Of a stretch of 64,000 bases of DNA, positions 9,301-16,751 are shown piece after piece. Source of the DNA: Chryseobacterium sp. CH25. GTDB lineage: Bacteria; Bacteroidota; Bacteroidia; Flavobacteriales; Weeksellaceae. A model generated the notes under the pieces. That model did no database searches. It was not told the origin of the DNA and saw nothing but the letters and a program-made list of their open reading frames with translations. Position 1 is the stretch's first letter. Every line of letters begins with the position of its first letter. The DNA is taken from the NCBI RefSeq assembly GCF_004119455.1, contig NZ_NRQT01000012.1, positions 62,001 to 126,000 on the forward strand. The letters are read 5' to 3'. Made by a program: the position numbers and the translations under genes.

Positions 9301-10086
9301 AGGTACCGGTACTTTACTTTTCAGAGGATAAAGATGTGATTTCGCTGAATGAAATCCTGCATGTGTTCCACTACTGATGATTGGATGATGGAGCGCAACA
9401 ATAATTTTTTTACCCTGATTTTTAATGATAAGATCTTTAAACTCTGTGTAAAAATCTTCTCTAGTTTTAATGTTACAGTTTTTATTGATTCCGGGATAGT
9501 TGTCCCAGTTGGTAATGGCCCATTCCGTATCAATAGCGATCAGCTTAATATCTTTGGTGATACTGATATCATCAATAGGACAACCATTTTTCGGTAGGAA
9601 AGCCTTTTTATCATCAAAATATTTTTTGACCAATGATTCCTGAGCATTTAATCCGCTCAAACCGCTGTACCAATCATGATTTCCAGGGATTACAAGGGTT
9701 TTTCCTTTAAAATTTTTAGTAATAGCCAGTTGATCTTCCAGTTTTTGTTTGGCTAAAGCATAACCTTTATCTGTTTCTTTAGGCATTCCGTTGGGATAAA
9801 TATTATCTCCAAGGAAGATCAGCATAGAGTTGCTGTCTGCAGAATCCAGCTTGCCTTTCAGTAAATTTAATGTTTTCTGTGCCTGGGGTTCATCTGCATT
9901 TCCGGCATCTCCAATCAGGAAAAGTTTAAAATCATTTTCAGATTTTATCTCGGAATCTTTTACTTCAAATAAGTTTTTGCCTTTTTGCACGTTATATGTA
10001 GCGCAGGAATATAGTACTCCGGCGGACATTACTGTTCTCAGAACAATAGAAGTATTTTTTAGATGAGTTTTAAAGGATAAATTCAT
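6367..10086 (-). CDS. Calcineurin-like phosphoesterase fused to an outer-membrane beta-barrel, lipoprotein
   Basis: This is a 1239-residue protein. A long signal ends in LYSC (C28). Residues about 55-330 hold a complete metallophosphoesterase site: IGDAGN (59-63), LGDN (93-95), GNHDW (135-139), HHP and GHDHN (near 310). A middle region of about 400 residues (LGEEHYRRYYG-like, IGDWDRHSDQWKW near 600) resembles no phosphatase; its DRHSDQW motif recalls a kinase-like fold. The last 350 residues are beta-strand-rich with RAFRNERFSGRSYFTNNSE and a C-terminal GAGIWLS...GVGMKF, typical of Omp85/BamA-type surface-antigen barrels. It is predicted to be an outer-membrane enzyme with a surface or periplasmic phosphatase head. 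It is divergent from the HD-PycTM gene. Confidence 0.85.
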   Translation of the reverse strand: MNLSFKTHLKNTSIVLRTVMSAGVLYSCATYNVQKGKNLFEVKDSEIKSENDFKLFLIGDAGNADEPQAQKTLNLLKGKLDSADSNSMLIFLGDNIYPNGMPKETDKGYALAKQKLEDQLAITKNFKGKTLVIPGNHDWYSGLSGLNAQESLVKKYFDDKKAFLPKNGCPIDDISITKDIKLIAIDTEWAITNWDNYPGINKNCNIKTREDFYTEFKDLIIKNQGKKIIVALHHPIISSGTHAGFHSAKSHLYPLKSKVPVPGVASLINILRSSSGISPADINNQHYAELANRLKSIVQDNDNVIFVSGHDHNLQYHEEGNMRQIISGAGSKTDPSTIAEKTDFSYGGNGFAVLNIRKDQSTDVEFFSTKDAKLQKLSQISVISKPDEFVNNFPNTFPATVSSSIYPVQLTQKGGVYRWLWGEHYRRYYGIPIEAPTANLSELDGGYIPFREGGGNQSNSLRLKANDGQEFVMRGVKKSAVRFLNNMAFTKSTLAEELNNTFPEKFLLDFYTTNHPFTPFTIGNMSAKLNIFHSNPKLYYIPKQQALGKYNQNYGDEMYMIEERYSSDPKTLAYLDNAKDILSTDDVLKNLTKNYKYSVDRESYIRARLFDMLIGDWDRHSDQWKWAEYEKDGKIIYKPIPKDRDQAFSKYDGAAFRLIMNVPAIRHMKTFTEDISSVKWLAMEPYPMDLVFLKASTSEEWEAQAKYIQEHLTDADIDDAFHNLPKEVQDSTVADIQRKLKIRKTKLQKYASDYYNDLQEKVPLAGTVEPDKFVITKNGHSVLVQQYKLGKNKDKNELVFEKTYHDSKTKELWIYGLEDDDVYEVVGTGRPKMNIRLIGGYNHDVYKVADGRKVKIYDFASQKNTYYNAGNATKNIADDYEINTYNYKHPKYNAFAGYPNLDYNPDDGVIVGVLANYTVNNFIRDPFTQRHSLKANFYTATAGFSLIYKGIFKKAISGWDFNIDAAYTTPRFSQNFFGLSNDSPYDKENTEREYNRARISKFNVAPSISKKGWMNFNHQIQLNFEDNKVQRKDGRFINTSPDVRPEVFDSQQFLGANYTFSYKNADNPAFPTLGMELMLNADWKATFSNFNKNFLTVKGRFAIDHRIDKKGVFVFANASNAMWINNDNFEFYQAATIGGNNGMRAFRNERFSGRSYFTNNSEIRWDFGRIRNNIIPANLGILVGYDIGRVWNDGEYSRKWHQSVGAGIWLSVVEMMSARLNYFYGADGGRISAGVGMKF

Positions 10087-10112
10087 AAATTTACATTAAC
10101 AAAAATTCAGGA

Positions 10113-11288
10113 ATGAACATTCTAGACAACGCTAAAAATTATGTTGAAATCTTATTCAAAGATAAGTTATCTTCAGTATATTTTTATCATAATTTTATTC
10201 ATACTGCCTATACGGTTAATAAGGCCGAGGAGATTATGAAGCATACTCCTGTTTCTGAGGAAGATCAGGAAAAAGTACTTGTGGCCTTATGGTTCCATGA
10301 TACAGGATATATAGAATGTGCCATGAACCACGAAGAAAGAGGAGTGGAGATCATGAAGAGTTTTCTTCAAAAAGAAAATTATCCGGAAAGCTATATCTCC
10401 GATGTAGAAAAACTGATTCTGGCTACTAAAATTACCTATGTTCCTCAGAATTTACTGGAAAAAATTGTGAAAGATGCTGATTTCAGTCATTTTGCGGGTC
10501 ACGATTATAATGATATTTCCGATGCCTTAAGAAAGGAGTGGGAGCTTACCAATGTAAGATGTTTCTCTAATGAAGAATGGAATGCCGGAAATCTGGATAT
10601 GCTTAAAAATAAGCATACTTTTTATACCGATTATGCGAAAGAAAACTGGGAGCCATTAAAAAAGAAAAATATCAAGAAGATCGAGAAGAAGCTGGGCAAA
10701 GAAGAGGAGAAAAAAGATACTACTGATGCTAAATCTGAGAATAAAAAAGATAAAGAAAAATCAGACAGAAGTGTGGATACCTTATTCAGGGTAACGCTTA
10801 ACAATCATACAAGACTGAGTGATATTGCAGACAGTAAAGCGAATATTCTATTATCAGTAAATGCCGTGATTATTTCAGTTTGTCTTTCTGTATTGGTTCC
10901 GAAGCTGGATGCTCCTAAAAATTCACATCTTATTCTGCCAAGCTTTATCCTGTTACTTTCAAGTGTATTAACAATTGTATTTGCGATATTATCTACGAAG
11001 CCTAATGTTACCAAGACAACGTTTACTTCTCAGGATATTGTGAACAGAAAAGTGAATCTGCTGTTCTTCGGAAACTTTCAGCAAATGCTGTTTGATGATT
11101 ATCAGAATGCGATGAGAGACTTAATTAAAGACAGAGATTATATTTATGACTCTATGGTGAAAGATCTGTATTATCTCGGAAAAGTTCTGGACAGAAAGTA
11201 TAAGCTATTATCCATTACTTATAAGATCTTTATGGCCGGAATTATTATTTCCGTCTTGTCTTTTGGGTTTGCATTCTTTAGCCTTTAA
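10113..11288 (+). CDS. HD domain plus PycTM membrane domain protein (Pycsar effector family)
   Basis: Residues 1-190 form an HD-type phosphohydrolase domain (YHNFIHT with H26/H30, WFHDTGY with H62-D63, KDADFSHF). A highly charged lysine/glutamate linker covers about 190-225. Residues 230-391 (DTLFRVTLNNHTRLSDIADSKANI, then three hydrophobic spans near 247-266, 274-295 and 370-390) match the PycTM/DUF5706 module. PycTM proteins are membrane-acting effectors of cyclic-pyrimidine (Pycsar) defence. No cyclase lies next to it, so here it may be a stand-alone housekeeping relative. The domain call is confident and the role is not. Confidence 0.8.
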   Translation: MNILDNAKNYVEILFKDKLSSVYFYHNFIHTAYTVNKAEEIMKHTPVSEEDQEKVLVALWFHDTGYIECAMNHEERGVEIMKSFLQKENYPESYISDVEKLILATKITYVPQNLLEKIVKDADFSHFAGHDYNDISDALRKEWELTNVRCFSNEEWNAGNLDMLKNKHTFYTDYAKENWEPLKKKNIKKIEKKLGKEEEKKDTTDAKSENKKDKEKSDRSVDTLFRVTLNNHTRLSDIADSKANILLSVNAVIISVCLSVLVPKLDAPKNSHLILPSFILLLSSVLTIVFAILSTKPNVTKTTFTSQDIVNRKVNLLFFGNFQQMLFDDYQNAMRDLIKDRDYIYDSMVKDLYYLGKVLDRKYKLLSITYKIFMAGIIISVLSFGFAFFSL

Positions 11289-11303
11289 TGAAAATAAAAT
11301 AAT

Positions 11304-11339
11304 AAAAAATCAGCCAATTGATATTGGCTGATTTTTTTT
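11304..11339 (+). terminator. Rho-independent terminator, probably bidirectional
   Basis: A perfect stem AAAAATCAGCCAAT / ATTGGCTGATTTTT with a TGAT loop and a T tail lies between two convergent genes. Confidence 0.9.
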
Positions 11340-11375
11340 ACAAAGAATTTTAGTTGAGGAGGTAAAAAACAGGTT

Positions 11376-13694
11376 TTATTTTACTGAATTATCCTGTTTT
11401 ATTGAAACTCTCAATGCCAGTAACCCTGTAATTCCCTGTAGATCTTCTACCTTTAGAAACTCTGCATCATGTTCCAGAATACCTTTTTTCTGAAGCCTGG
11501 TGACATATTCCAGATATTCTTTCTGGTTTTCCATTCCGAAATAGACGATGGTAATTTTTCCCGGAGCTGTAATACGTTCTGAAGAATCTTTTACATGGGC
11601 TTTATCCAGACGTTTTTTAATGATTTCGTAGTAAGAGTTATAGGCTCCGTCTACATCAAAGCGCTTTTCATCCATTCGGAAACGGATGTCTATTTTTTCA
11701 TTATACACAAAGATCAGAGAAGCGATATCCAAAGAAATAGGAAGATCCTGTTTAAAAGACTGAAATTCCAGTTCCATTTTGCAGATGGTTTTCAGTTGCC
11801 AGTATCTTAATTTGTGTACAACTTTTGAAGTATAGTGTAGTTCCGGTGCAATATTCTGGCCGATGTACAGATTATGTTCTACACCATCAGATTTAAATCT
11901 TTCATAGTAATGAGGAAAGATCTGCTGGGCTTTAATCTGGTTTTCGTCCAGCATATCTGCCAGTTTTCTGTTGAGAAGGGTTATGGAATCATCCAGTTTT
12001 TTTCTGTGATTATAGAACAGATCAGTTTGAGGACGCATTTGTAAAAAATAATCCTTAATCTTTGTCTTTACTTCCCGTGGTGATCTTACTTCCAGTTTGG
12101 CTTGCAGGAAAGGATGAATTTCTTCTCTCAATAATCTCTGAAAACGCTGTTCCGTGTCAGCTTTGATCTCATTATTCAGTTCATTCTCAAAAATATCAAG
12201 TGCCAGTGTGAATTTTTCCGAATCGGAATTTGTTAATGTCAGGATATCAATAAGCCACTCAATTTGTTGGTTGAGATCCTGAAGCATTAAGTTAAAGCGT
12301 TTTTCAGAGGAAGAACGGATATCGGATACTCCAAATAAAGGAGTTAGGTTTTTAAAGGAGATCTGCTTTAAAGTATATATTTTTTTCCCAAGTGATGCCG
12401 TAAAATATTTTTCAGCTTCATTCCTGAATTTCCATACCACACTGTCGTGGATTGAAGTGTATTCACGCTGGATGATGGCTTCTATCTGGTAATTTTTTTC
12501 AAAATAGAATCTGCTCAGAGAGAAAAGAATCATGTCTGAGAAAAACTCCATTTTTTTGAGCTTTAAACCATTAAAACTACCGGCAATAGGAGAGGTGAAC
12601 TCCATGATGGCAAGCAGATCATTGTCTTTCATGATAGGAATTACCATGAAACTGTTGACATTATTATCCTTTAAAATAGTAAAAGAGGGAAGCTGTCTGA
12701 CATTTTCATCCAGGTTATTCACATTGGAAACCACAATGGGTTTTGAATTGTGAGTTAAATTATTGAAGGTATTGATCCTGGTTTCTTCATCAAATGTATT
12801 GATCCAGAAATCAAGGATATGATTCGTTAAAACACTTTCATAAATAGGAAGTTTATCGAGCTTTTGTTCTTTCTTGTTGAAAGTCATCAGCCCGAAATTA
12901 AGTTCGGCTACATCAAAATAAGATTTGAAGATTTCAGTAAGGTTTTCATTGGGATTTAAATCTTCGGGATCAATCTCTATCATGCTTGATTTCAGATCAG
13001 ATAATGCTACCTCAGAAGTGCAATCCACAAGGGAAATAATGGTAAACCCTTTCAGTATCCAGGATTGTGAAGGGAAATATTTTTTCCACAGCTTAAAGTC
13101 ATCCAGGTTTTCCAACAGCATATCCAGAATATCGTTGGAAGGGATTTTGGCATCTTCCGTAGGGAAAATTTCAGTGAAATCTGAATTTACGGTAATCTTA
13201 TAATGCTTCATGATTCCCTGTTTATTGGGAATATCATAATAAAATGGAAGCGTACTTTTAATATCTTTTTTGAAATAGCTTTGAAGAATCAGACAGCAGC
13301 AGAACACATAAAATTCATTATCTGAAATATTCCTCAGTTCTATTTCAAAGTCTTTTCCTGCATCTTTAAGGATTCCTTTAAATCTTTCGGTATAATTAAA
13401 GGTGATGTTGGAGAGCGGAATACTTGCCGCTTTTATTTCATTGTGGGTAAGTCCGGTAGGGAAGAGGTCTGCAAGAAGTAACCTGATGAGGTCGCCATGT
13501 TTTTCTAAAAGACTGATATCCTGAAAACCTTCTTTCAGTTCCTTAAAGTTCTTTGTCCTGTCAATGAGAGATTCAGCATAGTTCACCCTATATTCCAAGC
13601 GGTCATTATAACGGATATGCTCCAATACATCCAAATACTTTTTGAATGATATATAAACCTGAAAGGGGGAGTCTTTTTTGTAGAGATTAGCCAA
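11376..13694 (-). CDS. GAF domain protein of unknown function
   Basis: This large cytoplasmic protein (772 residues) has no signal peptide or membrane span. The central part, about 270-410, looks like a GAF sensory domain (TNHILDFWINTFDEETR, NSFMVIPIMKDNDLLAIMEFTSP). The flanking regions are helical and rich in charged residues (EEIHPFLQAKLEVRSPREVKTKI). No histidine kinase, cyclase or output domain is visible, so it may be a scaffold or an orphan sensor. It is a single gene, with about 190 bp of AT-rich sequence upstream. Confidence 0.65.
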   Translation of the reverse strand: MANLYKKDSPFQVYISFKKYLDVLEHIRYNDRLEYRVNYAESLIDRTKNFKELKEGFQDISLLEKHGDLIRLLLADLFPTGLTHNEIKAASIPLSNITFNYTERFKGILKDAGKDFEIELRNISDNEFYVFCCCLILQSYFKKDIKSTLPFYYDIPNKQGIMKHYKITVNSDFTEIFPTEDAKIPSNDILDMLLENLDDFKLWKKYFPSQSWILKGFTIISLVDCTSEVALSDLKSSMIEIDPEDLNPNENLTEIFKSYFDVAELNFGLMTFNKKEQKLDKLPIYESVLTNHILDFWINTFDEETRINTFNNLTHNSKPIVVSNVNNLDENVRQLPSFTILKDNNVNSFMVIPIMKDNDLLAIMEFTSPIAGSFNGLKLKKMEFFSDMILFSLSRFYFEKNYQIEAIIQREYTSIHDSVVWKFRNEAEKYFTASLGKKIYTLKQISFKNLTPLFGVSDIRSSSEKRFNLMLQDLNQQIEWLIDILTLTNSDSEKFTLALDIFENELNNEIKADTEQRFQRLLREEIHPFLQAKLEVRSPREVKTKIKDYFLQMRPQTDLFYNHRKKLDDSITLLNRKLADMLDENQIKAQQIFPHYYERFKSDGVEHNLYIGQNIAPELHYTSKVVHKLRYWQLKTICKMELEFQSFKQDLPISLDIASLIFVYNEKIDIRFRMDEKRFDVDGAYNSYYEIIKKRLDKAHVKDSSERITAPGKITIVYFGMENQKEYLEYVTRLQKKGILEHDAEFLKVEDLQGITGLLALRVSIKQDNSVK

Positions 13695-13881
13695 CTGCTG
13701 AAATTTAGAGTAAAGTTATGAAAAAAAGACTATTTCCAAGTCTGTTTCAGATTGGTAAAAATGATACTTTATTGTTCTTTTGTTCTGTTTCTTTGATGAA
13801 ATAATAAAAATGTATACAACATTAGAAACTTATGCTTTTCTTTTTGAAAATATTGGCAGTCATCTCATATATTCTGTTATC

Positions 13882-14355
13882 TTACTCTTTTGATTGTGGA
13901 AGCTTAATCTTCTTATCTTGAACGAGTGAAGCAGCAAATTCTTTGAATGATTCCTGAGCACTGAGGATATAATTATCCAGAATGTTATTTTGATTTTCCT
14001 CATTGATGATTTTAACAATTTCTCCAGTATTGCTGTAGTAAAAAAGATATGTTTCATAAGTAGTTTCTGTCTGTTCATCATTCAGATAATTATCCACTTT
14101 AAACTTTACTCTTACGGAAGTTTTATCCTGGGAAATATCTTCTGCCGTATAGGTAGCTGCACAGCCTGAACCACAGCTGAGAGTAAATGAATTGTTTTCA
14201 ACATCCGCTATGGTTGTTTCTTTAGAAGGAAGAGGTGCTGTAGCTGTAGTAGGTACTGGTGGAAGATTCTCTATTTTCTGTTGCATCGTTTTCTTCTTGC
14301 AGGAAGATAAAACGGAAATGATGAACAGAGATGTTAGAAGTACTTTTGTTGTCAT
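13882..14355 (-). CDS. Small lipoprotein of unknown function
   Basis: The 157-residue protein has a lipoprotein signal (FIISVLSSC, C19) followed by KKKTMQQKI. The mature domain has SCGSGCAATYTAED and VRVKFKVDNYLND, a compact beta-rich domain with an extra cysteine pair. It is the last gene of the minus-strand run beginning at 20660. Because such runs often end in immunity or accessory lipoproteins, an immunity role is possible, but only by position. Confidence 0.6.
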   Translation of the reverse strand: MTTKVLLTSLFIISVLSSCKKKTMQQKIENLPPVPTTATAPLPSKETTIADVENNSFTLSCGSGCAATYTAEDISQDKTSVRVKFKVDNYLNDEQTETTYETYLFYYSNTGEIVKIINEENQNNILDNYILSAQESFKEFAASLVQDKKIKLPQSKE

Positions 14356-14372
14356 ACAATGATCCGGACGGA

Positions 14373-15026
14373 CTATTTTTTAAATAAGTTGAAGATGCTT
14401 TTATTATTCTCTTGGGCATAGTTATAGGCAGAGAATCCCTCAAAGGAGGTTTCTTTCGGATCAGCACCTTTTTCAAGCAATAATGTAACCATTTCAGGTT
14501 GGTTGGCTTGAGTAGCTTCTAATAAAGGAATAAACTTTTTGTTTCCTTCGGGATCGGTAAATGTTTCTATATTTGCTCCTGACTGTATCAATAGCTTCAC
14601 AATATTGAGATTCCTGGAATCGATAGCTGCTATAAGAAGAGAGTATCCTTCTTCATTGATTTGGGTATTCAGGTCTGCTTTATGGTCTATGAGGAATTTC
14701 ACCATGGCCTCATTTTTTGTATTGATGGCAATATACAAAGCTCCGTAAGCATAATATTCATCTTCTGCGGCATTGTTTATATCAGCACCGTTTTTCAACA
14801 GTTTTCCAACTTCGTCAATGTTTCCGGATTTTACAGCCAATCCCAGTTTATTATATTTTAAATGATCGTCCTGATCCTGAGATAGAGTTTCAACAATTTG
14901 CTGAGGTTTTGCTATCGTATCTTTTACAATTCCTTTTTCTGTTTTTGGCTGGGGATGTGTTTTTTCTTTAGGAGAACAACTCACTAATGAAATTATGGTT
15001 ACTGCAGCCAGTACATTTTTAATCAT
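14373..15026 (-). CDS. Ankyrin-repeat lipoprotein
   Basis: MIKNVLAAVTIISLVSC gives a lipobox at C17. Residues about 50-215 are four or more ankyrin repeats (GLAVKSGNIDEVGKLLKNG, GYSLLIAAIDSRNLNIVKLLIQSG, LLEATQANQPEMVTLLLEKG). Ankyrin proteins are protein-binding scaffolds and are frequent as immunity proteins next to toxins. It sits 17 bp from the following lipoprotein gene, downstream of the peptidoglycan hydrolase and PAAR-like genes. Periplasmic immunity is an inference from context. Confidence 0.85.
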   Translation of the reverse strand: MIKNVLAAVTIISLVSCSPKEKTHPQPKTEKGIVKDTIAKPQQIVETLSQDQDDHLKYNKLGLAVKSGNIDEVGKLLKNGADINNAAEDEYYAYGALYIAINTKNEAMVKFLIDHKADLNTQINEEGYSLLIAAIDSRNLNIVKLLIQSGANIETFTDPEGNKKFIPLLEATQANQPEMVTLLLEKGADPKETSFEGFSAYNYAQENNKSIFNLFKK

Positions 15027-15032
15027 AAATAT

Positions 15033-15506
15033 TTATTTTTCCTTTATTAAAGGCATCTCATTATTTCCCGGGTTAATAAAATAGATCGGGTAACCGGAAA
15101 TTAAATAGGTATCATCCGATTTTTCGATGTAAATAATTCCCATTTCATCTTCTAATGAAGGGTCGAAAGCCAATTTTATATTATCATCATTAAGAACTTC
15201 TGCTTTTATATGAGAATAGGATACTTTATCTCCATCATCATTAATCTGAATTGAAATATCATTGAGAGAGATAATGGTAATGTCATAACTTGTTTTAATC
15301 TGATCTCTGTTTAAGGCTTCAAAATGATAGTTGCCTTTCCAGGGATCTGAAACTGCTGTAGGTTTTGTTGAGGTATTCTGAGCTTGAGCAACTACATTTT
15401 CTGTATTTTTTGTGGGCTGAACCATTGTTTTATGATTGTCTTTTTTACATGAAAAAAGACTTAGAAATAATAAGATGAGAATATAGTTCTTCAATTTTGT
15501 TTTCAC
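15033..15506 (-). CDS. Small lipoprotein of unknown function
   Basis: The 157-residue protein has signal peptide and lipobox LFLSLFSC (C20), a polar linker with Asn/Thr/Gln, and a mature domain starting DPWKGNYHFEALNRDQIKTSYD. That domain looks like a small beta-barrel (lipocalin-like strand pattern) ending in ISGYPIYFINPG. No named family is recognised. It is only 6 bp from the ankyrin gene and probably co-transcribed. Confidence 0.6.
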   Translation of the reverse strand: MKTKLKNYILILLFLSLFSCKKDNHKTMVQPTKNTENVVAQAQNTSTKPTAVSDPWKGNYHFEALNRDQIKTSYDITIISLNDISIQINDDGDKVSYSHIKAEVLNDDNIKLAFDPSLEDEMGIIYIEKSDDTYLISGYPIYFINPGNNEMPLIKEK

Positions 15507-15543
15507 TTATATTTTACTGTGCTGAGCTTCTGATTTTGTCAAT

Positions 15544-16745
15544 TTATTCCATTCCAGGACCGGAAACACCACCTGTTCTGGTTTCTTCCCAGACGTTTTT
15601 GAAATCTGAAATACCATAATAATTAGCTTTTTTGAATTCCTCTTCATATTGAGCACCGCCCTCTCTGCTTCCTAGAATACTGAAAAAGTCATAATACATA
15701 TTGTGCTTCTCCCCAATTTTTGTGCTGTAGTAGGCTATTTTCCCTAATATTTCAGCTTTTATGGATGATTTTTTATCTAATGGCGAATTATTATTGCCTG
15801 TTTCTTTTACCAGATAATCTGAAACAGCTCTTAGATAATCGATCTGATCCTGTTCCTGAGCTTCGGAAATGACATCGAAAACCTCTTTATTGAATATAAT
15901 ATCTTCATTACATCTCTCGTTCCACAGTACTTTCTGTAATTCATCGATATTTTTATAGCTATTCCTTAAAACAAAGGTTAACAGGCTTTTATCTTTTGTA
16001 TATCCAAAGGTTTTAACCAAAGATTCCAGAAAAAGCTTATCATTAAACTTAAGCCATGTAAGACTTGCTTTCACATCATTGAACAGATATTTATTTCTAT
16101 GAATAAGCCTTTGATTATTAGTGAACTGTATTTCATTGAGGTCTTTAACATCTGCCCATTTAATAATATCAACATTAGCTCCGTCTACCAGTTTTTCTTT
16201 TGGAATCTCCTTTTCTTTCTGATGTACTGCTGGATATTGAGATTTATAATCTATGAGTTGCGGAATAAAAAGAGGTTCCAGTAAAAAATTATTTTTTGTA
16301 TCTATAAATATGGGGTTATTATTGCTTACAACATAGTTCCCGTCTATCTGATAGACCGTTTTATCCTGAGTACAGGGATATTCAATTAGAAAAATAAGAT
16401 TATTTTTTTCAGCTCTTACATTAAAAATAGTCTTCAGCTTATTTTGGAACTCTTCGTTACTAACAGATTTAAACCCATTCTTTTTAAGAATATCAATTGA
16501 TAAACTATTAATAGCGTCATAATCCTCTTTCTGATATTTATAATCACTAATCATATCAAGCCCTTTTTCTTTGATAGCATAGCCAGCCATGATTTGATTT
16601 TCAAGAATTTTTTCTATTGAGTTATTATGATGTAAGCTCATACTGTCTATTTTGGTAGAATTAGATAATGTCTTCTGATCTTCCTTTTTGCATGCAAAAA
16701 GAAAGTTGTTAATGATACTAAAATGGTTAAAGTAACTTTTTTCAT
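15544..16745 (-). CDS. Lipoprotein of unknown function, frameshifted in the signal peptide
   Basis: The open frame starts at 16641, but the same frame is open back to ACKKEDQKTLSNSTKIDS. The true signal peptide MKKVTLTILVSLTTFF begins at the ATG at 16745 in the other frame. One extra T in the five-T run (plus-strand A run 16696-16700) joins them into a 400-residue lipoprotein with lipobox FFFAC (C19). The mature part is helical and acidic, without a family I know. It follows the peptidoglycan hydrolase gene by 6 bp, the typical place for its immunity protein; that role is inferred. Confidence 0.65.
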
Positions 16746-16751
16746 AAAATT

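Noticed and set aside
10113-11288. A complete two-gene Pycsar system
   Set aside because: No cyclase gene lies next to the PycTM protein; its neighbours are the phosphatase-barrel and GAF genes.
13860-14081. Second minus-strand open frame at the end of the lipoprotein gene
   Set aside because: It overlaps 13882-14355 out of frame and encodes a composition typical of a shadow frame.
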